Below are positions 48,436 to 56,697 of a stretch of 64,000 nucleotides of DNA, piece by piece (the first letter of the stretch is position 1; each line of letters starts with the position of its first letter). The position numbers were made by a program, and so were the translations under genes. Source of the stretch: Vibrio hepatarius (GTDB lineage Bacteria > Pseudomonadota > Gammaproteobacteria > Enterobacterales > Vibrionaceae); the NCBI RefSeq assembly GCF_018860525.1, contig NZ_JAHKPM010000024.1, forward strand, positions 1-64,000. The letters are read 5' to 3'. The notes under the pieces are model-generated. The model saw only the letters and a program-made list of their open reading frames with translations, was not told where the DNA came from and made no database searches.

Positions 48436-48847
48436 ATGAGCCTCCAATTTTGCTCTGTGGTTTGGTCATACACCTAAATCTAGGCACTAGAAGAGTATGA
48501 TTTACTGAGTCTTTAATCAAACATTCTCTGGACTTATCAGACCAGAATATTCGTACGCCAAATATTATGGCTAAAAAATCGACACAAAATGGATTTATTT
48601 TAATATTCAGTGTTACTCACAGATTATAGTCGGGTCTGCCATCTAGTGAGCCTTTGGACTGATGTGCTGAGCAAGGTAGTATTTCCTTTTGCCGTCGGGC
48701 TTTGTTTTTTAACAGGTCACGGGCTATTTTCTATTGATTAAGTGGAATAGCTTTTTTCACCATGCGGCGCAATGCGGTTTTTTCCTGATAACCCACGGTT
48801 AAAGGCGTCGCTTTTCCATCCCAAATCACGTTTAATTAAACGAGCGT

Positions 48848-48890
48848 TTGATTCACATAACATTCTGGTTACAATATTTCTGGTCTGACC
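48848..48890 (+). promoter_or_regulatory. FadR operator and promoter of fadIJ
   Basis: TTGATT (48848-48853), a 16-base spacer and TACAAT (48870-48875) form a plausible promoter. CTGGTCTGACC (48880-48890), directly downstream, matches the FadR core CTGGTCnGACC perfectly. FadR repression relieved by long-chain acyl-CoA is established for fad genes. The remaining ~400 bases of this 477-base divergent gap show no gene. A second loose CTGG...CCAG pair lies near 48530. Confidence 0.85.
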
Positions 48891-48912
48891 TCTATTTTGT
48901 AAAGGAGAAATA

Positions 48913-50220
48913 ATGGGCAAGCAGGAAGTGAAAACTCGCTCAGGGGAGCGAATTGCGGTTGTTGCAGGTTTGCGAACACCGTTTGCACGTCAAAGCACGG
49001 AATTTAGCCAGGTGCCAGCTATTGATCTAGGAAAAATGGTGGTAAGTGAGATGATGGCGCGCACTGAAATCGACCCTAAATTGGTTGATCAAGTCGTGTT
49101 TGGTCAGGTAGTGCAGATGCCTGAAGCGCCCAATATTGCGCGAGAAATCGTATTGGGTACAGGAATGAATATTCATACTGATGCTTACAGTGTAACCCGA
49201 GCGTGCGCAACCAGTTTTCAATCTGCAGTCAATGTGGCGGAAAGTATTATGGCAGGTACGATTGACATTGGCATCGCAGGTGGCGCTGATTCTTCTTCAG
49301 TATTGCCTATCGGAGTTTCAAAAAAATTGGCCGCTAACCTTCTTGCTTTAAGTAAAACCAAGACCATGGGTCAGAAGCTTAAATTGCTCAAAAACCTTTC
49401 ATTCAAAGATCTCATGCCCGTTCCTCCTGCTGTGGCAGAGTATTCAACCGGTCTTTCCATGGGGCAAACTGCAGAGCAGATGGCCAAGTCCCACGCGATT
49501 ACACGTCAAGAACAGGATGCGCTTGCTCATCGATCTCATTCCTTGGCATCACAGGCATGGAAAGAAGGAAAAATTGAAGGGGAAGTCATGACCGCTTTCC
49601 CGGAACCTTATAGACAGTGGATATCTCAAGACAATAATGTTCGTCATGATTCTACACCGGAAGGTTACGCCAAATTACGCCCAGCATTTGATCGCCAATA
49701 TGGCAGTGTGACGGCGGCGAATAGTACCCCATTAACGGATGGCGCAGCAGCAATAATGCTGATGCGTGAAGGTAAAGCCAAAGAGTTAGGTCTTGACGTA
49801 ATGGGCTATATTCGGTCGTACGCATTTTCAGCAATTGGGGTTGAAATGGATATGTTGATGGGGCCGTCCTATTCGACTCCTTTAGCGCTGAGTAGAGCAG
49901 GTATTGAGTTATCTGATTTAACTTTGATTGATATGCATGAAGCTTTTGCTGCTCAGACATTATCGAATGTGAAAATGTTTGCCTCTGATACTTTTGCCCA
50001 GCAAAAGCTAGGCCGTGCGAAAGCAATTGGTGAAATCGATATGGATAAATTTAATGTACTCGGAGGCTCAATTGCCTACGGTCACCCATTTGCTGCCACG
50101 GGCGCTCGTATGATTACCCAAACATTGAGAGAGCTTAAGCGTCGTGGTGGTGGTTTGGCGTTGAATACAGCCTGCGCAGCAGGTGGTTTAGGTGCAGCTA
50201 TGGTTCTGGAGGTCGAGTAA
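48913..50220 (+). CDS. fadI: 3-ketoacyl-CoA thiolase FadI
   Basis: FadI cleaves 3-ketoacyl-CoA to acetyl-CoA and a shortened acyl-CoA. It is the beta subunit of the FadIJ complex. The thiolase nucleophile Cys is in [10 protein letters not shown], the catalytic His in [12 protein letters not shown], and the second Cys in [13 protein letters not shown]. Length is 435 residues (E. coli FadI 436). AAAGGAGAAATA precedes the ATG. Its stop overlaps the fadJ ATG by one base. Confidence 0.96.
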   Translation: MGKQEVKTRSGERIAVVAGLRTPFARQSTEFSQVPAIDLGKMVVSEMMARTEIDPKLVDQVVFGQVVQMPEAPNIAREIVLGTGMNIHTDAYSVTRACATSFQSAVNVAESIMAGTIDIGIAGGADSSSVLPIGVSKKLAANLLALSKTKTMGQKLKLLKNLSFKDLMPVPPAVAEYSTGLSMGQTAEQMAKSHAITRQEQDALAHRSHSLASQAWKEGKIEGEVMTAFPEPYRQWISQDNNVRHDSTPEGYAKLRPAFDRQYGSVTAANSTPLTDGAAAIMLMREGKAKELGLDVMGYIRSYAFSAIGVEMDMLMGPSYSTPLALSRAGIELSDLTLIDMHEAFAAQTLSNVKMFASDTFAQQKLGRAKAIGEIDMDKFNVLGGSIAYGHPFAATGARMITQTLRELKRRGGGLALNTACAAGGLGAAMVLEVE

Positions 50221-52343
50221 TGAGTGAGCAAAAAGCATTTGAGTTAAAAATTGATGAACAAAACATTGCTTGGCTGTCGATAGATGTTCCAGGTGAGAGG
50301 ATGAACACTTTGCAGGCTGCTTTTGCCAATGAAATGGAAGCAATTTTCACTCAGTTACAAGAGAATATTGCGTCTATCAAGGGAGTCATTGTCCACTCGC
50401 TTAAGCCTGATAACTTTATTGCAGGTGCTGATGTGCGGATGCTTGATGCTTGTAGCAGTGCAGAGCAAGCGACAGCCTTAGCTGAACAAGGGCAGAAGAT
50501 GTTTCAGCAATTGTCTGACCTTCCATTTCCTGTGGTTGCAGCGATCCATGGACCATGTTTGGGTGGTGGTTTAGAGTTAGCTTTAGCATGTGATTACCGC
50601 GTGTGCTCAGCGTCAGACAAAACCCGTTTAGGCTTGCCTGAAGTGCAATTGGGTCTATTACCCGGTTCCGGTGGTACGCAGCGTTTACCGCGCTTAATTG
50701 GTTTGTTGCCTTCTCTCGATATGATTCTTACTGGCAAGCAGTTAAGAGCGGTTAAAGCGAAAAAGTTAGGTGTTGTTGATGCTGTGGTACCAGAAAGCAT
50801 TTTATTGCAAGTGGCCAAAAGCTTTGTTGATAAGCATACCGGAAAGTCACAGGCTAAGCGCAAGGTATCGACCAAGGAAAAACTCATCTCTAATACCAGC
50901 TTGGGACGAAAAGTCATTTTTGAACAAGCGACTAAGAAAACTTATGAAAAAACGCGCGGTAATTATCCTGCGGCAGAAGCCATTTTAGACGTTATGCGCT
51001 GTGGCCTAGAAAAAGGTTTTGAAAAAGGTCAGGAAAAAGAAGCAGAGCGATTTGGTGAATTAGTCGTCACCCCAGAGTCTAAGGCACTGCGTTCGATTTT
51101 TTTTGCAACGACCGAAATGAAAAAAGAGAACGGGACGGATGCTAAGCCAAGTGAAATAAGCACAGCAGCGGTTCTGGGCGGCGGATTAATGGGCGCTGGA
51201 ATTAGCCATGTTACCATCTCTAAAGCCAAGATTCCGGTGAGAATTAAAGATGTGTCTAATGACGGTGTTCTTAATGCGTTAAAGTACAACTACAAGCTGT
51301 TTGATAAGCAACGCAAGCGCCGAATTTTATCTCGGGCGCAGCTACAGTCGAAGATGCTGAACTTATCTGGTGGTATCGATTTTACCCGCTTTAATCATAC
51401 TGACATTGTTGTGGAAGCTGTATTTGAAAATTTGGAATTAAAACAGCAAATGGTGGCGGATATCGAAGCGAATGCTAATCAAAGCACAATATTTGCGACT
51501 AATACATCGTCACTGCCTATTCACAAGATTGCTGAAAATGCGCAGCGACCAGAAAAAATTGTAGGTTTGCATTACTTCAGTCCAGTAGAAAAAATGCCAT
51601 TGGTGGAAATAATACCTCACCATACGACATCTGATGAGACGGTCTCTACCGTGGTTGAGTTTGCCCGTAAACAAGGGAAAACACCGATTGTCGTTAAAGA
51701 TTGCGCCGGTTTTTATGTCAATCGGATCCTCGCCCCTTACATGAATGAAGCGGCTCAGGTTTTAATGTCTGGTGAGCCTATTGAGCACTTGGACAAGGCA
51801 TTATTAAACTTTGGGTTCCCTGTTGGGCCAATTACTTTGCTTGATGAAGTTGGTATAGATATTGGCGCTAAAATCATGCCTATCCTGGTTGGGGAGCTTG
51901 GAGAGCGATTTAAAGGACCGGATGTGTTCGATACTTTGCTGGATGATAATCGTAAAGGAAGAAAAAGTGGCAAAGGTTTTTATACTTACAAAGGTAAGAA
52001 GAAAGAAGTGGATAAATCCGTCTATAAACTTTTAAGTCTTACTCCTGAAATTACGTTGGCAGAAAAGGATCTGGCTCTACGTTGTGTGTTACCAATGTTA
52101 AATGAAGCGGTCCGTTGTCTTGAAGAAGGCATTATCCGCAGTCCACGCGATGGTGATATTGGCGCTATATTTGGCATCGGCTTTCCGCCATTCCTCGGCG
52201 GTCCTTTTAAATACATGGACCAGCTGGGCTTAGAGACCGTTATTGAACTGATGAATCAACATGCTCAGAAATATGGTGCTCGCTTTGCGCCTTGTGATGG
52301 ATTATTAACTCGAGCTGGTTTGAACAAACCATTTTATGAATAA
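50220..52343 (+). CDS. fadJ: Multifunctional beta-oxidation protein FadJ
   Basis: FadJ carries enoyl-CoA hydratase and 3-hydroxyacyl-CoA dehydrogenase activities. The N-terminal crotonase domain has [10 protein letters not shown] and [17 protein letters not shown]; the central NAD-binding motif is [11 protein letters not shown]-terminal dehydrogenase motifs are [15 protein letters not shown] and [11 protein letters not shown]. Length is 707 residues (E. coli 714). It is paired with fadI and ends at a terminator. Confidence 0.96.
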   Translation: MSEQKAFELKIDEQNIAWLSIDVPGERMNTLQAAFANEMEAIFTQLQENIASIKGVIVHSLKPDNFIAGADVRMLDACSSAEQATALAEQGQKMFQQLSDLPFPVVAAIHGPCLGGGLELALACDYRVCSASDKTRLGLPEVQLGLLPGSGGTQRLPRLIGLLPSLDMILTGKQLRAVKAKKLGVVDAVVPESILLQVAKSFVDKHTGKSQAKRKVSTKEKLISNTSLGRKVIFEQATKKTYEKTRGNYPAAEAILDVMRCGLEKGFEKGQEKEAERFGELVVTPESKALRSIFFATTEMKKENGTDAKPSEISTAAVLGGGLMGAGISHVTISKAKIPVRIKDVSNDGVLNALKYNYKLFDKQRKRRILSRAQLQSKMLNLSGGIDFTRFNHTDIVVEAVFENLELKQQMVADIEANANQSTIFATNTSSLPIHKIAENAQRPEKIVGLHYFSPVEKMPLVEIIPHHTTSDETVSTVVEFARKQGKTPIVVKDCAGFYVNRILAPYMNEAAQVLMSGEPIEHLDKALLNFGFPVGPITLLDEVGIDIGAKIMPILVGELGERFKGPDVFDTLLDDNRKGRKSGKGFYTYKGKKKEVDKSVYKLLSLTPEITLAEKDLALRCVLPMLNEAVRCLEEGIIRSPRDGDIGAIFGIGFPPFLGGPFKYMDQLGLETVIELMNQHAQKYGARFAPCDGLLTRAGLNKPFYE

Positions 52344-52358
52344 TTATTTATGAGTGTG

Positions 52359-52387
52359 AAAGGCGAGCGTTAGAGTTCGCCTTTTTT
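52359..52387 (+). terminator. Intrinsic terminator after fadIJ
   Basis: AAAGGCGA and TCGCCTTT arms around a 10-base loop are followed by further T residues, 15 bases after the fadJ stop. Confidence 0.85.
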
Positions 52388-52438
52388 GTAACCTGAGGTT
52401 ATGATCGGTCCAAATCAAATACTCATTAGGAATTTCAA

Positions 52439-52987
52439 ATGGATGCTTTAGACTTGTTGCTCAATCGACGTTCTATTGCCAAATTATCTCAACCTGCGCC
52501 AGAAGGGCAGGTGCTTGAAAATATCATTCGAGCTGGGCTTCGTGCTCCAGACCATGCTGGACTTACCCCTTGGCGGTTTGTTATTTCTCAGGGAGAAGGT
52601 CTAAGTAAATTGGCCGATATCTTGGTTTCTGCTGCACAAGCAGAAAGAAGTGAAGAAAGTGTGGTGGAGAAGCTGAGAAACGCGCCATTTCGCGCACCTA
52701 TGGTCATAACTGTCATTGCTAAGGTGACTCCCCATGAAAAAGTACCCGCTCTTGAGCAGTATTTATCAGCAGGATGTGCGGTCCAAGCAATGCAGATGGC
52801 TGCGGTTGCACAGGGCTTTCAAGGGTTTTGGCGTTCGGGCAAATGGATGTTTCATCAAAACGTTCACAGCGCTTTTGGTTTAGAAGGTGATGATGAAATT
52901 ATTGGCTTTCTCTATCTAGGCACACCTGGATGTACTCCAATGAAGGTGCCAGAACGAGATTTGAGTAAGTTCGTCGAGTATATGTGA
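52439..52987 (+). CDS. ydjA: YdjA-family nitroreductase
   Basis: This FMN-dependent nitroreductase-family protein has 182 residues, close to E. coli YdjA (183), sharing MDALDLLLNRRS, IIRAGLRAPDHAG, RNAPFRAP, LEQYLSAGCAVQAMQMAAVAQGFQGFWRSG and IGFLYLGTP. It is a minimal one-domain member; the physiological substrate is not known. It stands alone between two terminators. Confidence 0.92.
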   Translation: MDALDLLLNRRSIAKLSQPAPEGQVLENIIRAGLRAPDHAGLTPWRFVISQGEGLSKLADILVSAAQAERSEESVVEKLRNAPFRAPMVITVIAKVTPHEKVPALEQYLSAGCAVQAMQMAAVAQGFQGFWRSGKWMFHQNVHSAFGLEGDDEIIGFLYLGTPGCTPMKVPERDLSKFVEYM

Positions 52988-52990
52988 TAG

Positions 52991-53030
52991 CAGCCTCAAA
53001 GCTTAAAGGTAAGCTTTGGGGCTGGTTTTT
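52991..53030 (+). terminator. Intrinsic terminator after ydjA
   Basis: 15-base arms (52991-53005 and 53010-53024) with one G-U pair and an AAGG loop are followed by TTTTT. It is one of the strongest stems in the window. Confidence 0.93.
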
Positions 53031-53060
53031 CAGATCATACATAGCGATACACATGCCAAA

Positions 53061-53936
53061 TTAGTCAATATTGTATGCAATAACAAAGTCTATCAATAGG
53101 CGTACTTTTTCAGGCAGGTGATCTTTGTGGTTATACAGCATATAGACATCACGGGGGTTGGCGCTCCACTCCTGTAAAACTCGTGTTAGGCTTCCATCTT
53201 CTATGTGTTCTTGAAGCATGACGTCTGGCATTAATGTAATACCTAAACCATCCGAGCAAGCACTGCGAACGACATCTAGGGCATTAGCTTGAAAGCGACC
53301 TTTATCATTATTAATGACAGTTTCACCACTTCCATTGGTTATTTGCCACTTTAACAGTGGTGCCCCCTTCAAAAGAGAATGATCGTGCAAATCTTCGGCA
53401 TGTTTTGGTGCCGGTCTACTGGCAAGGTATTTAGGGCTGGCAACTAAGATATCTTTTACTGAACCAATCTTACGCGCAATTAGGCTTGAATCTCGTTGTG
53501 GACCAACACGGAAAATAACATCCCACTCTGTCGGGTCAAGTTGGTCTGCATGATTACTGGTGGTGAGCTCAAGATTGATATCAGGATAATTTGTCATGAA
53601 GGCACTGAGCATTGGCATCATCATTCGCTTGGTGAGGTTAGAGGGAGTGGAGACGCGAATTTTCCCTGCTGCACCTCGGCATTCGTCGGTGAGCTCCTCT
53701 GTGGCTAATGTCAGCCGGTTGAGAAGGGGGGAGCATTCATTATAGAAACGTTCGCCAGCTTCTGTAAGGGAAAGTTTTCGTGCATGGCGATTGAGTAATC
53801 TAAGGTTAAGTGCTTCTTCCAACGCCTGAATGCGTCGAGTGATTGTCGCAACTGGAATCATAGTTTTGCGAGATGTCGCAGTATAACTTCCGTTTTCAAC
53901 AACGAGCCTAAATAGGTTGAGATCGTCTAATTTCAT
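53061..53936 (-). CDS. LysR-family transcriptional regulator
   Basis: The 291-residue regulator has an N-terminal winged HTH (LDDLNLFRLVVENGSYTATSRKTMIPVATITRRIQALE) and an effector-binding domain of the type found in the CrgA/AaeR-like branch (LRLLNRHARKLSLTEAGERFY). The ATG at 53936 (MKLDDLNLF) fits homologues better than the GTG four codons upstream. It is divergent from the RssB-like gene across about 245 bases. Target unknown. Confidence 0.9.
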   Translation of the reverse strand: MKLDDLNLFRLVVENGSYTATSRKTMIPVATITRRIQALEEALNLRLLNRHARKLSLTEAGERFYNECSPLLNRLTLATEELTDECRGAAGKIRVSTPSNLTKRMMMPMLSAFMTNYPDINLELTTSNHADQLDPTEWDVIFRVGPQRDSSLIARKIGSVKDILVASPKYLASRPAPKHAEDLHDHSLLKGAPLLKWQITNGSGETVINNDKGRFQANALDVVRSACSDGLGITLMPDVMLQEHIEDGSLTRVLQEWSANPRDVYMLYNHKDHLPEKVRLLIDFVIAYNID

Positions 53937-54180
53937 TTTTACCGACACATTTTTTGCGAATTGGGTTAAATTACATATATATCAGATGTCAAAGAGTCAA
54001 TTGTATCAACAAGGTTAAAAACGTTGACTCTAGCTACATATAGTATTCAACATGGGCGAAAAGTGGAAGATTTGTATAAATACACTTTCGCAGCTACTTT
54101 TAAATGAGTGTTTGAAATAATTTACAATTACAAAAATAATACTAACAGTTGTACGTTATAGTTGTGTGAGGCCAAGGTTT

Positions 54181-55281
54181 ATGCATAAGACTTATGAAGT
54201 GGCGACAGCGCCCTCACCCCAGGTGACTACTGGGTCAAAGCTAATTATGATCGTTGATGATGACCCTGTTTTTCGCAAGCTCACAGGTGGTTTTATTGAG
54301 ACCCAAGGCCATGAGGTTGTGGAAGCCGAAAACGGTTTGGAAGGTCTAAAGAAACTGAGAGAATATGAACCTGACCTCGTTCTCTGTGATCTCTCTATGC
54401 CGGTTTTAGATGGTATAGAATTTGTCGAAGAGGTGAGTCTTGAATACCCATCGCTCCCTTTGATTGTGGTATCTGCGACAGATGAAATGGCTGATGTTGC
54501 ACAAGCACTACGTTTTGGTATAAAAGATTTTCTTCCCAAACCCATTACTAATCCAGATCATCTAGCGAGTGCGATAGAAAACACTTTGTATGACTCTGAT
54601 AATCATTTATGTGATCAGCGTGATTTCGCAAGTCAATGGTTTAGAATAGACAGCGGCGATATGCCTGAAGAGCAGGAATTACACTGGCATCTAGAATACC
54701 TGCAAGATAATCCCATAGCGGCAAAAGATTTACTCCATGCTCTATTGCCAGATAAAGACACCGCCCAAGGCGATTGGAAATGTAGCTATCGCTTATTGCA
54801 ATCAACAGATGTGATGCCTTTAGTATATGAGTACGCTTGGCTTATGAATGGCCAGTTTGCCTTTTATCTTGTTGATTCTGCCAGTGAAGGGCAGCATGGC
54901 GCTGCTACGACCTTATTGGTTCGAGCGCTATTTCATGATTATCTGCGTAACCTTAAAAGCTTTAACGCGGATCTGAAAGATTTAGCCGACTTGCTAGAAA
55001 AGGGGATGGCGTGTGCAGAATGCGCGAGCCCAGTAAAAGCCTTATTTGGTATCGCGGATGTGTCTGAAGGGACATTATCTCTGCTGCCTGCGGGTTTAGA
55101 TGCCCAATGGTCAAATGGGTATTATTCTCAGCATATAGCGGCTGGAACTAAACTTGGTGAGAATTGCATAAAAAACTTTATAACGCCTGACTTGCCAATT
55201 CAATCCGCTTGTCAATTAACATTGAGCTGTCTAGGGTCAAGCAGTTTCAGTTTGGATATTTTCCGTGGAGGGAGTGCATAG
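54181..55281 (+). CDS. rssB: RssB-like response regulator
   Basis: The 366-residue protein has an N-terminal receiver (MIVDDDPVFRKLTGGFIE; phospho-accepting Asp in LVLCDLSMPVLDG; Lys in FLPKPI) and a C-terminal domain resembling the degenerate PP2C-like half of RssB. The stretch SATDEMADVAQALRFGIKD is very close to E. coli RssB, the adaptor that delivers RpoS to ClpXP. The ATG at 54181 follows AAGG; a GTG five codons upstream is less likely. The RpoS-adaptor role is inferred from similarity. Confidence 0.78.
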   Translation: MHKTYEVATAPSPQVTTGSKLIMIVDDDPVFRKLTGGFIETQGHEVVEAENGLEGLKKLREYEPDLVLCDLSMPVLDGIEFVEEVSLEYPSLPLIVVSATDEMADVAQALRFGIKDFLPKPITNPDHLASAIENTLYDSDNHLCDQRDFASQWFRIDSGDMPEEQELHWHLEYLQDNPIAAKDLLHALLPDKDTAQGDWKCSYRLLQSTDVMPLVYEYAWLMNGQFAFYLVDSASEGQHGAATTLLVRALFHDYLRNLKSFNADLKDLADLLEKGMACAECASPVKALFGIADVSEGTLSLLPAGLDAQWSNGYYSQHIAAGTKLGENCIKNFITPDLPIQSACQLTLSCLGSSSFSLDIFRGGSA

Positions 55282-55435
55282 CCTATGGTATGCACTCGGT
55301 AATAACCCTATGTTTTTATGGTGTTTATAGTTGTTTTATTAGGGTATAGTCCGCCAACACAAAAATGACCCAATGCGTTAACTAAATTTTAACCTTTAAT
55401 AATAAATAACATAGCCACATAAGAGATGCAATCCT

Positions 55436-55567
55436 ATGGCAGACCAAGACTTTAAAGAACCCTACAATATCCTTTACTTTTTAGGGTTTGTTGTAGCACT
55501 ATTAATTCCAATTCTTCCTGCGACGCTGACATGGATCCGTGTTTTAAATGGATATGCAGGTTTCTAA
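55436..55567 (+). CDS. 43-residue single-pass membrane microprotein
   Basis: A short frame with ATG at 55436 encodes a charged N-terminus (MADQDFKEPYN), one hydrophobic helix (about residues 12-35, LYFLGFVVALLIPILP) and a short tail ending GYAGF. An AAGAGA-like element lies upstream. It ends 22 bases before the ribosome-site-like GGAG of ybaN, so the two could be coupled. I do not recognise the family; coding is supported by composition and placement. Confidence 0.6.
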   Translation: MADQDFKEPYNILYFLGFVVALLIPILPATLTWIRVLNGYAGF

Positions 55568-55603
55568 TTCAATAAACCGGAGTGCAGCATCAATATTCGA
55601 AGA

Positions 55604-55981
55604 TTGGGTTTAAATATTGTTGGTGTTCTGAGTTTGCTGTTAGGGTTTCTGGGAATCTTCTTACCTTTACTCCCGACCACACCATTTATACTTCTCTCTA
55701 GCGCTTGTTTTATGCGCAGCAGTCCAACGTTTCATCGCTGGTTACATCAGCACAAAACATTTGGTCCTATGCTGGATAATTGGCATCAGCATCGTGCTAT
55801 CACTAGCAAAATCAAAGCTCGTGGTGCGCTTTGTATGGTGGCGAGCTTTTCTTTCTCTATTTGGATTGTTTCTCAAGTTTGGTTAAAGGTCGCTCTACTG
55901 GTGATGTTAATGGTGTTATTGACTTGGTTTATTCGGTTACCCGTGATTGATCGCCTTGCTGGTAAGCAAGAAAATCACTAA
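55604..55981 (+). CDS. ybaN: DUF454 inner-membrane protein YbaN
   Basis: The 125-residue protein with three or four membrane segments has the DUF454 motif LLPTTPFILLSSACFMRSSPTFHRWL, matching E. coli YbaN. Function unknown. The listed start is TTG, but the nearest ribosome-site-like GGAG (55579-55582) is 21 bases away. In-frame AUC (55589) and AUU (55595) codons are better spaced, so the true start may be five or three codons upstream. It precedes apt, as in enterics. Confidence 0.85.
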   Translation: MGLNIVGVLSLLLGFLGIFLPLLPTTPFILLSSACFMRSSPTFHRWLHQHKTFGPMLDNWHQHRAITSKIKARGALCMVASFSFSIWIVSQVWLKVALLVMLMVLLTWFIRLPVIDRLAGKQENH

Positions 55982-56139
55982 AATTGCATAAATGTAGCCT
56001 GCTATTTTGCTAGGCATGTGTATGTATTGTAACGTAGGCGTTGATTTGACCCTAAATGACGCCAGCAGGAAATACCTTTACTAACGCTTACGATTATTTT
56101 TTAGTACAGAATAAGCTTAGCCAATCTAAGACATAAATT

Positions 56140-56685
56140 ATGACAACTGAAGCAATCACACTGATCAAGTCAAGTATCAAAAGTATTCCAGATTATCCCA
56201 AACCCGGTATTTTATTTCGTGACGTCACTAGTTTGATGGAAAATGCGAGCGCTTATAAAGCGACGATTCAAGTATTGTTCGAAAAATACCAAGGGATGGG
56301 TTTCACCAAAGTCGTGGGGACAGAAGCTAGAGGCTTTTTATTTGGTGCTCCATTAGCTTTAGAACTTGGTATTGGCTTTATTCCGGTCCGTAAGCCGGGT
56401 AAACTACCTCGTCAAACAGTCTCTCAATCCTACCAACTCGAATATGGTAGCGATACACTGGAAATTCATACTGACGCTATATCACAAGGTGATAAGGTCT
56501 TAGTTGTTGATGATTTATTAGCAACGGGTGGGACAATTGAAGCGACTACTCAACTCATTCGTCAATTAGGTGGTGTGGTTGAACATGCCGCATTTGTTAT
56601 CAATCTACCAGAAATTGGTGGCGGTAAACGTCTCGAGAAACTGGGCCTCAATGTGTATAGCATCTGCGAATTTGATGGTCATTAA
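56140..56685 (+). CDS. apt: Adenine phosphoribosyltransferase
   Basis: Apt salvages adenine to AMP using PRPP. The 181-residue protein has [48 protein letters not shown] and the PRPP loop [11 protein letters not shown]. It is followed by dnaX after 12 bases, the conserved apt-dnaX-ybaB-recR order. Confidence 0.97.
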   Translation: MTTEAITLIKSSIKSIPDYPKPGILFRDVTSLMENASAYKATIQVLFEKYQGMGFTKVVGTEARGFLFGAPLALELGIGFIPVRKPGKLPRQTVSQSYQLEYGSDTLEIHTDAISQGDKVLVVDDLLATGGTIEATTQLIRQLGGVVEHAAFVINLPEIGGGKRLEKLGLNVYSICEFDGH

Positions 56686-56697
56686 TTGGATATAGTC

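Noticed and set aside
48738..48920. 60-codon minus-strand frame upstream of fadI
   Set aside because: It covers the fadIJ promoter and FadR operator and has no family-like features.
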